Shown: positions 1 through 5,622, numbered from the stretch's first letter. The stretch: 7,547 nucleotides of DNA from Verrucomicrobiota bacterium (GCA_003219335.1 QHOF01000154.1:1-7547), one strand, 5' to 3'. Notes: a model not told the origin generated them from the sequence alone. A program made the numbers and translations.

Positions 1-669
1 TTCGTGTCGATGCTGCACGACGGCCGCGCGCTCCGGCAGTTCCTTTGTTTCGCCGGCCTGCAAAAACATGTGACCGATGCTCCATGCGTCGAGCGCGGAG
101 TTGAACGCCGCTTCAAAAGTGGCATCCAGCGCATGCTGAGCCTTGAGAAAAGCTTCCATCAGTTCTCTCGATTGCTGCGTCCCGCTGAGCACGGCGAAAT
201 CCTGCTGCGCGCGTGCGTGGGTCGCGCCATTGGTTGTAATTTCGCCGTCGTACTCCACTCGTAAAAACAAATCTTCTTCCGGGCGTTCTCCCACTTCGGC
301 AAAGAGCATCCGCGCCAGATAAGGCGGGCCATAAACCTGTTCAAACGCGCTTTTCATTACAGGGCTAAGCGAATAATGCACCAGCCGCCGCAGTGAAACG
401 TCCGTAGCCGAGCGAGTGAAACCCTCTGTGCTGGCCAGTTCAATCGCCGCCATCCGCAACCGCTCGATGTCTCCGGGGTGTCCGATCGCTCCCATCGCAA
501 TGCGATCGTATATCTCGAAAATTTTCTGCCGCGTCTGGCCGACGGTGAGAAACAGAATGCCGTCGCGAAATCCGAGCGCTGCGATCGGACTGCCTGGAGC
601 GAGCTGCGATTCGACGTATTCGCGGCGGTTGGCGATCGCTTCGACCCAACGATACGGTTCTTCGATCAT
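1..669 (-). CDS. prcA: 20S proteasome alpha subunit PrcA (3' end outside window)
   Basis: The alpha subunit forms the outer, non-catalytic heptameric rings of the bacterial 20S proteasome and gates substrate entry in the cytoplasm. The 223 visible codons are open throughout and the stop lies beyond position 1. The sequence follows the actinobacterial PrcA pattern: an N-terminal helix region, then KIFEIYDRI (about residues 47-55, matching the KISELYDRV block of mycobacterial PrcA), a block resembling 'LRRGGIQFADTRGY', and AEVGE...RVEYDGEI (about 124-142). There is no N-terminal catalytic Thr, as expected for an alpha subunit. The start ATG overlaps the prcB stop in ATGA (666-669), which argues for translational coupling and equal output of the two subunits. 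About 20-30 residues are probably missing. The family call is secure; the organism's activating ATPase is not in view. Confidence 0.93.
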   Translation of the reverse strand, partial: MIEEPYRWVEAIANRREYVESQLAPGSPIAALGFRDGILFLTVGQTRQKIFEIYDRIAMGAIGHPGDIERLRMAAIELASTEGFTRSATDVSLRRLVHYSLSPVMKSAFEQVYGPPYLARMLFAEVGERPEEDLFLRVEYDGEITTNGATHARAQQDFAVLSGTQQSRELMEAFLKAQHALDATFEAAFNSALDAWSIGHMFLQAGETKELPERAAVVQHRHE

Positions 670-1490
670 GCAACCGTTTCCTTGAACACGGCACCGATTT
701 TCTTCTCCGGCAAAGTGGTGATGCCTTCGCGCGACACAATCTTGATGAGCGGATAAATTTTTCCACTGCGGTCCACGCCCCCGGTAGCGGTATCGGATTC
801 CGCAGCAGTATCGAGAGCGCGCAATGCGATCGACACCGCCTCGTCTTCACTCAACTTGTGCAGCGGCTTCGCGCCCCAATGATTTTCGTAATAAAGAATG
901 CCGCGCACGGTGAGCGACCCCGATCCGGTCGCAGCGTAATCGGTCGCTTCAAATTGCGCGCCCATGGCATCGTAAAAATAAAGACGCGCTTCGGGTTTCG
1001 AATTTCCATCGTACGTGGCAAAGATCGGCACCACGACGCCCACGCCTTGCATGACGAAACCAAAATTATCTCGCAGCAATTTGGACAGAGCGCGCACTTT
1101 TCCATCCACACTCATCTCTTGGAGTTGAGTTCGTCGAAAGTATTGGAGCGAGTGCTCCAGCACGCGCGCCATTTCCCAGGCCGTTGCCGGCACGCCAGCG
1201 ATGGCCATGATCGAATGCCGATCGATCTCCAAAACTTTGTCGGCGCGATCATAGACCACGGTGTTGCCTGCGGTCGCGCGCCGATCGCCCGCTACCAGCA
1301 CGCCGCCGGAAAATTTGAAAGCGAGAATTGTCGTTGCCTCGGTCTGCTCCCAGGTTTTTTGTGCCATCCCAGCCTGCGACATCGGAGCAATGGCTGGCGG
1401 ACCGAGCAGACCTTTGCGTCGCAGCAATGCCGGGAAATCGCCGGCTGCGCCAGAAGAATTCTGGTCAAACGCCACCGGTGCGCGTTCCAT
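666..1490 (-). CDS. prcB: 20S proteasome beta subunit PrcB with propeptide
   Basis: This is the catalytic subunit of the inner beta rings, an N-terminal-nucleophile threonine protease made with a propeptide that is removed on assembly. The predicted product has 274 residues. Alignment by eye with mycobacterial PrcB (GTTIVALKY...GVVMAGDRRST) puts the catalytic Thr at residue 53 (EA|TTILAFKF), leaving a 52-residue propeptide. With Thr53 as position 1, Asp17 falls on D69 (AGDRR) and Lys33 on K85, both conserved catalytic residues. TGSGSL (188-193) and SDTATGG (232-238) match the conserved active-site loop and C-terminal block. The residue before Thr is Ala rather than the usual Gly. The ATG start is favoured because it overlaps the UBact stop in TAATG; internal Met37 and Met42 would shorten only the propeptide. 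No Shine-Dalgarno sequence is visible. Confidence 0.96.
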   Translation of the reverse strand: MERAPVAFDQNSSGAAGDFPALLRRKGLLGPPAIAPMSQAGMAQKTWEQTEATTILAFKFSGGVLVAGDRRATAGNTVVYDRADKVLEIDRHSIMAIAGVPATAWEMARVLEHSLQYFRRTQLQEMSVDGKVRALSKLLRDNFGFVMQGVGVVVPIFATYDGNSKPEARLYFYDAMGAQFEATDYAATGSGSLTVRGILYYENHWGAKPLHKLSEDEAVSIALRALDTAAESDTATGGVDRSGKIYPLIKIVSREGITTLPEKKIGAVFKETVA

Positions 1491-1666
1491 TATTGACCCG
1501 TGCGCTGGCGATAGCGCTTGGATTGGTTGGGATCGACCTTGCGCATTTTTTTTAGGAGGTCCTTTGTGTCCGGTCGCGAAACGTCCGGCGAACGCGGGCC
1601 TCCGCCATCGCCTTGCTTTGGTCCCCAGGGAGCCGGTTCCACCGGCTTTTGAATGCGCTCAGGCAT
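1490..1666 (-). CDS. ubact: UBact (Pup-like) small protein modifier
   Basis: This 58-residue protein is the presumed tag of the proteasome system. Residues 1-33 are Pro/Gly/charge-rich and probably disordered. Residues 34-58 look helical and basic (TKDLLKKMRKVDP), and the protein ends in YRQRTGQ. Small size, disorder, a helical C-terminal half, a C-terminal (T)GQ and position directly before prcB fit UBact, the Pup-like protein described in Gram-negative bacteria that carry proteasomes (Lehmann and co-workers). By analogy with Pup, the terminal Gln would be deamidated to Glu and ligated to target lysines. The Met at 1666 is chosen because the 34 upstream in-frame residues derive from a short-period repeat and because a -10-like TAGATT lies 5 nt before it. 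The stop overlaps the prcB start. An A8 run lies in codons for LLKKM. Confidence 0.9.
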   Translation of the reverse strand: MPERIQKPVEPAPWGPKQGDGGGPRSPDVSRPDTKDLLKKMRKVDPNQSKRYRQRTGQ

Positions 1667-1671
1667 GAAAA

Positions 1672-1699
1672 AATCTAGGAGCAAATATTGGAAAGGCAA
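1672..1699 (-). promoter_or_regulatory. Candidate promoter of the UBact-prcB-prcA operon
   Basis: On the minus strand TTGCCT (1699-1694) is followed after 16 nt by TAGATT (1677-1672), a fair sigma70-type -35/-10 pair. The -10 ends 5 nt before the UBact ATG, so transcription would begin at or next to the start codon and give a leaderless mRNA. No Shine-Dalgarno motif is present, which is consistent. This is a by-eye call. Confidence 0.4.
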
Positions 1700-1711
1700 G
1701 CCGGGGCAGCA

Positions 1712-1747
1712 AATGACGAAGCACGAATGACGAAACAAGCACGAAAT
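1712..1747. repeat. Short interleaved direct repeat
   Basis: AATGACGAA occurs at 1712 and 1726, and AAGCACGAA at 1719 and 1737, so two 9-mers are each present twice in a staggered arrangement. On the minus strand the unit reads as TTCGTCATTCGTGCTTCG-like sequence, related to the ATTCGTG repeats at 4405 and 6343. It lies just upstream of the candidate UBact promoter. Confidence 0.6.
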
Positions 1748-1799
1748 CCAAAAACCGAGTTGATACATCCGGTCTTCATGCGAGCCGTGGCGAAAAACA

Positions 1800-1846
1800 G
1801 TAGCGCAGGTTTCTAAACCTGCTGTGTCGCCGATTTCGAAATCGGC
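1800..1846. repeat. Half-copy of the palindromic element (two hairpins)
   Basis: It begins GTAGCGCAG and holds two perfect-stem palindromes: 1805-1822 (stem GCAGGTTT, centre CT) and 1829-1846 (an 18-bp perfect palindrome, GCCGATTTC plus its complement). It matches 3273-3319 inside the ABC exporter gene at 45 of 47 positions. Both differences fall in the hairpin centres, so pairing is preserved. The right half of the full element is absent. Confidence 0.85.
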
Positions 1847-1894
1847 AGGAGGTTCTCGTTTCTCGGCGCGTGGAATCGCCGAGCATCAAGCTTG

Positions 1895-1929
1895 TTTCGA
1901 ATTTCGAGATTCGGATTTCGGATTTTGAT
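1895..1929. repeat. Five-unit 7-bp tandem repeat
   Basis: The units are TTTCGAA, TTTCGAG, ATTCGGA, TTTCGGA and TTTTGAT, exactly in phase over 35 bp. The repeat lies upstream of the LysM gene. It also creates the false N-terminal extension of that reading frame. Confidence 0.7.
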
Positions 1930-1972
1930 GATGCTTGCCAGAGAAATCGGACAATGGCAAAGTTTCGCCCCG

Positions 1973-2434
1973 ATGAAATTGGGTGCCATTTTTGCTATAG
2001 CATTCGCCTTCGCACTGTGGACTGCTTCTGCGCAGACGCCGGAGCCGGAGCCCACAAAATCAGCTGACGCCGCTCAACTGGAAGCGCTGGCAAAAAAGAT
2101 AGACGAACAAAACACCAAGATCGATGCGCTTTCTCAGGAAATCCTCAAGCTGGAACAACAAGTCTCACACATCCGGCCAGGGATCATGATCGGAGAAAGC
2201 ACGCCTTCGTCGGCAAACGCTGCGGCTCCAGCCGCGTCTCCCTCACATCCGCCCGGCGCGAACACGCACATCGTCGCGCGCGGCGAGACCCTGACGGCCA
2301 TCGCCAAAACGTACAAGGTGAGCGTGGATGAATTACAAAAAGCCAACCACATCGAAGATGGCCGTAAATTGCAGGCCGGCCAAACCATCACCATTCCGAT
2401 GTCTGGCACGCCGACGCCAACGCCCGCCGAATAG
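1973..2434 (+). CDS. Secreted coiled-coil and LysM-domain protein
   Basis: This 153-residue protein probably acts in the periplasm or cell wall by binding peptidoglycan. Residues 1-21 form a signal peptide (MKLG, a hydrophobic core, then TASAQ with likely cleavage near A20/Q21). Residues 33-67 form a heptad-like coiled coil (AAQLEALAKKIDEQ...LKLEQQV). Residues 75-97 are an Ala/Pro/Ser linker. Residues 98-142 are one LysM domain, with HIVARGETLTAIAKTY, a central VDELQKAN and the closing LQAGQTITIP. The ATG at 1973 is chosen because it opens directly on the signal peptide; the longer frame upstream reads through a tandem repeat. There is no enzymatic domain, so it may be an adaptor or scaffold. 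Its stop lies 11 bp from that of the convergent ABC exporter gene, with no room for an ordinary terminator. Confidence 0.85.
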   Translation: MKLGAIFAIAFAFALWTASAQTPEPEPTKSADAAQLEALAKKIDEQNTKIDALSQEILKLEQQVSHIRPGIMIGESTPSSANAAAPAASPSHPPGANTHIVARGETLTAIAKTYKVSVDELQKANHIEDGRKLQAGQTITIPMSGTPTPTPAE

Positions 2435-2445
2435 TGGAATTGTGC

Positions 2446-4341
2446 TTAGACCGGCAGTTGCTCTTCTCTCTCCAGAGTTTGCGAGGTAACGATTTCCGCC
2501 TGCGGCTCTGTCTCGCGCAATGGCGAAGCCTCGAGCAGACTTTGCCGGCATAGCCGCGCATACTTTCCGTCCAGCGCCAGCAATTCCTCGTGCGTGCCGC
2601 GCTCGATAATTCGGCCGCGATCGAGCACCAGAATTTGGTCCGCGTGCACAATGGTCGAAAGCCGGTGCGCAATCACAATCGACGTCCGATTCGCCATCAG
2701 ATGTTCCAGCGCCTCCTGAATCAATCGTTCCGTCGCGGTGTCCACGCTGGCAGTCGCTTCATCGAGAATTAAAATCGGTGGATCCTTGAGGAGAGCGCGT
2801 GCGATCGAGAGCCGCTGTTTCTCGCCCACGCTCAACTTCACGCCGCGCTCGCCGACCACGCTTTTCAATTCGTCCGGCAAACGCTCGATAAATTCTCGCG
2901 CATTCGCCGCGTCCACCGCGCGCCATAACTCCGCATCTGTAGCGGTCGGTTTTCCCATCAAAAGATTTTCGCGAATAGGTCCGTTGAACAGGAAGCTCTC
3001 CTGAGTTACCACGCCGATCGCTTCGCGCAATGTGCGCAGCCCGTACTCGCGAATCGGTCTGTCATCGACATAAATCTGGCCACTGCTGAATTCGTAGAAC
3101 CGCACCAGCAAATTCACCAGCGTCGATTTTCCCGCGCCAGTCGCGCCGACCAGCGCAACGGTCGAACCCGGCGGCGCATCAAACGAGACGTGCCTCAGTG
3201 CGGGCAATCCTTCGACATAACTGAAGCTCACGTCTTCGTATCGAATGTCGCCGAGAATTCGTGCATTACCTTGTAGCGCAGGTTTCCAAACCTGCTGTGT
3301 CGCCGATTTCCAAATCGGCCGCGCGGCGGCAGCGGGTTTTGAAACCCGCGACACAGCAGACTCGGAGGTCTGCGCTACGGCTCCCCGCTCAGCTGGTTCG
3401 TCAAGAATCTCAAACACGCGTTCACCCGCCGCGCGCCCGGCCTGGACAAGTTGATTGAGCTGATGCAACCGGCTGATCGGATCGTAAAGAAATGCCGTCA
3501 ACAGGAGAAAGGCGACCAAATCACCGATCTGCATCGCGCCTGTCAATGCTGCGTGACCGCCAAACCCGAGAATGAGCAGTGCGCCGATCGCTTCAAACAT
3601 CGACATCGACGGCGAGTAAATCGCCCAGACCCGCATGACGATAAGTGTGGCGTGCCGCAACTGGTCGCTTGCCCGATTAAAACGCCCGTGTTCTTCTCTC
3701 TCGCGGACGAAGCTTTTGATCTGACGAACCCCGGAAAGATTGTCATGCAGAAGCGCGTTCATGGCCGAAGCAGCTCGGCGTTGCAAACGATACCGGCGAT
3801 GTGCGGTCAGCGTGTAAGTGAGCGCGCCCGCGATGAGCAACGGAAACGGCGTCAATGCGAGCAGCGCGAGCGTTGCATTTAAATAAAACATCACTGCCAG
3901 CACGATCACGATCTGCAAAACGGCGACCACGCCTTGCTCGATCCCGTCAATCAGGACGCGCTCGACCGAGTTCACGTCCTCGATCACCCGTGTCATCAGA
4001 TCGCCCGTGGCGCGGTTATCGAACCAGCGCAACGGCAACAATTGAATGTGCGAATACAGATCGCTCCGCAGATCGAAGATCACTTTTTGCTCGAACGTGT
4101 TGTTCAGCACAATCCGCAGCGCATTGAAAGCGTGCTGAAGCAGAAACGCGACCGACGCCAGTAAAATCAGCGGCAACAATTTGTCCGGACGATTTGCGCG
4201 CACCACGTCGTCGATGATCCATTTCGTCACGCCCGGGAAAACGATCACCATCAGCGTGCTCAGGACCGCACATGTCAGCGTGCCAGCAGCCATCCACGGA
4301 TATCGCTTCAGATAAGCAAACACGCGCCAGATCGTTCTCAT
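2446..4341 (-). CDS. MsbA-like ABC exporter (fused membrane and ATPase domains)
   Basis: This 631-residue half-transporter should work as a homodimer in the inner membrane and export a lipid or other hydrophobic substrate using ATP. Residues 1-310 are the six-helix ABC exporter domain; hydrophobic stretches lie near 14-37, 54-80, 135-155, 157-180, 245-270 and 272-290. The ATPase domain (about 367-600) has Walker A GATGAGKST (399-407), Q-loop Gln447, signature LSVGE (503-507), Walker B LILDEA (524-529) and switch His559, so it looks active. Residues 322-356, in the linker between the domains, are encoded by a palindromic repeat. The tail after about residue 600 is Glu-rich. Resemblance to MsbA/ABCB is strong but the substrate cannot be read from sequence. 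It is divergent from folB. A -10-like TAAGAT lies 9 nt before the ATG. Confidence 0.94.
   Translation of the reverse strand: MRTIWRVFAYLKRYPWMAAGTLTCAVLSTLMVIVFPGVTKWIIDDVVRANRPDKLLPLILLASVAFLLQHAFNALRIVLNNTFEQKVIFDLRSDLYSHIQLLPLRWFDNRATGDLMTRVIEDVNSVERVLIDGIEQGVVAVLQIVIVLAVMFYLNATLALLALTPFPLLIAGALTYTLTAHRRYRLQRRAASAMNALLHDNLSGVRQIKSFVREREEHGRFNRASDQLRHATLIVMRVWAIYSPSMSMFEAIGALLILGFGGHAALTGAMQIGDLVAFLLLTAFLYDPISRLHQLNQLVQAGRAAGERVFEILDEPAERGAVAQTSESAVSRVSKPAAAARPIWKSATQQVWKPALQGNARILGDIRYEDVSFSYVEGLPALRHVSFDAPPGSTVALVGATGAGKSTLVNLLVRFYEFSSGQIYVDDRPIREYGLRTLREAIGVVTQESFLFNGPIRENLLMGKPTATDAELWRAVDAANAREFIERLPDELKSVVGERGVKLSVGEKQRLSIARALLKDPPILILDEATASVDTATERLIQEALEHLMANRTSIVIAHRLSTIVHADQILVLDRGRIIERGTHEELLALDGKYARLCRQSLLEASPLRETEPQAEIVTSQTLEREEQLPV
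3273..3378. repeat. Full-length palindromic repeat inserted in frame in the ABC exporter gene
   Basis: This 106-bp element is bounded by the 9-bp inverted repeat GTAGCGCAG / CTGCGCTAC. It contains four 18-bp palindromes (3278-3295, 3302-3319, 3332-3349, 3356-3373) and an internal perfect 12-bp inverted repeat, CTGCTGTGTCGC (3292-3303) with GCGACACAGCAG (3348-3359). It is thus two two-hairpin modules facing each other across a GC-rich centre (3320-3331). The left half is 45/47 identical to 1800-1846. Read on the minus strand it has no stop and encodes about 35 residues rich in Ala, Ser, Gln and Lys. The non-multiple-of-three length implies that a few flanking bases came or went with the insertion. 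Confidence 0.88.
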
Positions 4342-4350
4342 TCAGGCGAA

Positions 4351-4379
4351 ATCTTACCAGAAGCCGCGAATCACGCGAA
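4351..4379 (-). promoter_or_regulatory. Candidate promoter of the ABC exporter gene
   Basis: On the minus strand TAAGAT (4356-4351) matches TATAAT at four of six positions and ends 9 nt before the ATG. The sequence 17 nt upstream (TTCGCG, 4379-4374) is a poor -35 and lies inside the left arm of the repeat at 4364-4380. Weak, by-eye call. Confidence 0.3.
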
Positions 4380-4434
4380 CGCCCCCCGCCGCGCTTGCTC
4401 TCCTATTCGTGTTTATTCGTGTCGATTCGTGGTT
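4364..4434. repeat. Inverted arrangement of ATTCGTG-type repeats between divergent genes
   Basis: The right part is three in-phase 10-bp units: ATTCGTGTTT (4405), ATTCGTGTCG (4415) and ATTCGTGGTT (4425). The left part, 4364-4380, is the same motif in reverse orientation; the complement of 4364-4379 matches 6353-6368 upstream of tatC at 16 of 16 bases. Together they form an imperfect inverted repeat that fills most of the 104-bp ABC exporter-folB spacer. Confidence 0.7.
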
Positions 4435-4439
4435 AGAAT
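4412..4439 (+). promoter_or_regulatory. Candidate folB promoter
   Basis: TAGAAT (4434-4439, five of six to TATAAT) ends 6 nt before the folB ATG. TTTATT (4412-4417), 16 nt upstream within the tandem repeat, is a weak -35. Transcription would start at about the ATG, so the message would be leaderless. No ribosome binding site is visible. Confidence 0.4.
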
Positions 4440-4445
4440 CCGTCG

Positions 4446-4826
4446 ATGACCAACGAATCAGACCCGTTCTCCGACGAAATTCACATCGAGCAGCTTGACG
4501 TTTCCACTCGTATTGGAGTCCCTGAAGCAGAGCGTGCCGCTCCGCAGCGATTAGCTGTGAGCATTTCTTTCTGGCCATATCGCGGACTGCACGATGTGGC
4601 CGACAGGATCGAAAACACAGTCAATTACTCGATTGTTGCCGAAGAAACGAAAAATTTCGTGCGCGATCAATCTGTCAGTCTTATCGAGACGCTCGCCCAC
4701 CGGCTCGCAGAGCATTTACTGAAAACTTTTCCGATTCAGAAGATCATGGTCGAAGTGCGGAAGTTCCCTCTATCGGACGCGAAGTACGTATCTGCGACTG
4801 TAACGCGCAATGCATCGGTCGGTTGA
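4446..4826 (+). CDS. folB: Dihydroneopterin aldolase
   Basis: This enzyme cleaves 7,8-dihydroneopterin to 6-hydroxymethyl-7,8-dihydropterin and glycolaldehyde in folate synthesis, in the cytoplasm. The 126 residues match the usual family length. Motifs run in the family's order: IEQLDVSTRIGVPEAER (14-30), TVNYSIVAEE (58-67), SLIETLAHRLAE (78-89) and VEVRKFP (102-108). By alignment with the S. aureus enzyme, the active-site residues would be Glu29 (Glu22), Tyr61 (Tyr54), Glu81 (Glu74) and Lys106 (Lys100), all present. FolB-like proteins also include epimerases and FolX, which cannot be fully excluded. The gene is followed without a gap by the argH remnant, and no other folate gene is in the window. 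Confidence 0.9.
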   Translation: MTNESDPFSDEIHIEQLDVSTRIGVPEAERAAPQRLAVSISFWPYRGLHDVADRIENTVNYSIVAEETKNFVRDQSVSLIETLAHRLAEHLLKTFPIQKIMVEVRKFPLSDAKYVSATVTRNASVG

Positions 4827-5547
4827 CAATGCGCAAGCGAATTCCTCGCGCGCGAACTCGGCTTCTGGCACGCGAGCCAGAACAGCATCGACGCAGTCAG
4901 CGATCGCGATTTCGTATGCGAATTCCTATTTTGCCTCGCCATGATCGGCCTGCATCTTTCCCGCCTGAGCGAAGACTTGATCATCTGGAGCACAAGCGAA
5001 TGAGCCATTTTCCAGCGGCTCGAGCTTGATGCCGCAGAAGAAAAATCCCGACATGGCCGAGCTAACTCGCGGCAAGACCGGCAGGCTCTACGGCAATCTG
5101 ATGTCGATGCTGACCACAATGAAAGCGCTTCCCTCATCCTACAACCGCGATATGCAGGAGGATAAGGAAGCGCTTTTTGATTCGGTGGATACGATTAAGA
5201 ACGCGCTGGAACTTTTTGCGGCGATGCTGCGGGAATTGAAAATCAATCGCGAACGAATGGAAGCTGCTGCAACCGATCCGAATCTTTTCGCGACCGATCT
5301 GGCGGAGTACCTGGTGAAAAGGGAATGCCATTTCGCAAGGCGCACGCGCTCGTCGGCAAACTGGTTGCGGAATGCGCGGCCAGGGGAACCGCGCTAAATC
5401 AGCTGCCATTCGAGCAACTGAAAAAGCGCTCACGATCATTCGACGCTGAGCGTTCGTCGTTCCCTTTCGCAGCGGCAGGCGACCGGTGCGCCCTCGCCGA
5501 GAAATATCGCGACGCAGATCAAGGGGTGGCACGCGAAGTTGACGTGA
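4827..5547 (+). pseudogene. argH: argH remnant (argininosuccinate lyase), truncated and frameshifted
   Basis: Intact ArgH (about 460 residues) splits argininosuccinate into arginine and fumarate. Here only the part after about residue 205 remains, in four pieces. Piece 1 (4839-5000) reads EFLARELGF...IDAVSDRDF...LSRLSEDLI and hits TGA at 5001. Piece 2 (5008-about 5320, another frame) resumes at FSSGSSLMPQKKNPD, the family signature with the catalytic-loop Ser, and continues through YNRDMQEDKEALFD. Between them about 20 nt are missing. Piece 3 (about 5322-5450) reads MPFRKAHALVGKLVAE after loss of one base near 5320. Piece 4 (5451-5547) reads QRQATGAPSPRNIATQI and ends at the natural TGA (5545-5547) after gain of one base near 5450. 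The 5' truncation and the deletion make a true pseudogene more likely than sequencing error. Confidence 0.9.
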
Positions 5548-5622
5548 TGCAGGCAATCGTGCCTGCAAGGCTCTGGAGCGCAGACGGGATTGTCTGCGTC
5601 ACGGCGCGATTGCCTGCATCAC
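5544..5622. repeat. Second palindromic element, overlapping the old argH stop codon
   Basis: Perfect 16-bp inverted repeats, GTGATGCAGGCAATCG (5544-5559) and its complement (5607-5622), flank two features. One is a hairpin formed with the left arm (GCAGGCA-ATCG-TGCCTGC, 5549-5566). The other is an internal hairpin, CGCAGAC / GTCTGCG (5579-5585, 5592-5598) with loop GGGATT. The GCAGAC/GTCTGC stem also occurs in the fourth hairpin of the element at 3273-3378, so the two may belong to related families. The argH stop TGA (5545-5547) lies inside the left arm. There is no T-tract, so it is not a standard terminator. Confidence 0.75.

Larger units (their letters stand above)
1667..1972. other. Divergent spacer between UBact and the LysM gene, made largely of repeats
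   Basis: This stretch of about 306 bases has no convincing gene. From left to right it holds the candidate UBact promoter (1672-1699), an interleaved short repeat (1712-1747), a stretch with no recognised feature (about 1748-1799), a half-copy of the palindromic element (1800-1846), a second featureless stretch (1847-1894) and a 7-bp tandem repeat (1895-1929). Short open frames here read through the repeats and are not credible genes. I could not find a convincing promoter for the LysM gene in it. Confidence 0.7.

Noticed and set aside
440..850. Other long frames overlapping prcA/prcB on both strands (for example 440-850 minus and 858-1496 plus)
   Set aside because: They are Arg/His-rich shadows of the high-GC proteasome genes with no recognisable motif.
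1554..1652. A 28-codon plus-strand frame with a perfect AGGAGGT sequence 5 nt before a GTG, fully antisense to UBact
   Set aside because: The AGGAGGT is simply the complement of the UBact Asp-Leu-Leu codons, real genes in this window do not use such sites, and the peptide is low-complexity.
1667..1768. A 34-residue N-terminal extension of UBact
   Set aside because: It is translated from the short repeat at 1712-1747, is Cys/Phe-rich unlike the rest, and a -10-like hexamer lies directly before the internal Met.
1892..1972. A 27-residue N-terminal extension of the LysM protein
   Set aside because: The first part comes from the 7-bp tandem repeat, and the signal peptide begins cleanly at the ATG at 1973.
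2435..2445. Bidirectional terminator between the LysM and ABC exporter genes
   Set aside because: Only 11 bp separate the stops and no hairpin with a T-tract is visible there.
3273..3378. CRISPR array, because of the repeated palindromes
   Set aside because: The repeats are nested inverted palindromes without regular direct repeats and spacers, and the element lies inside a gene.
3245..3458. Plus-strand frames opposite the ABC exporter linker
   Set aside because: They are readings of the palindromic repeat on the other strand, which stays open in several frames; the exporter frame is the only one with conserved motifs.
5544..5622. Rho-independent terminator for argH
   Set aside because: The structure is strong but there is no T-tract on either side, and the left arm overlaps the stop codon; it is better explained as a dispersed repeat.
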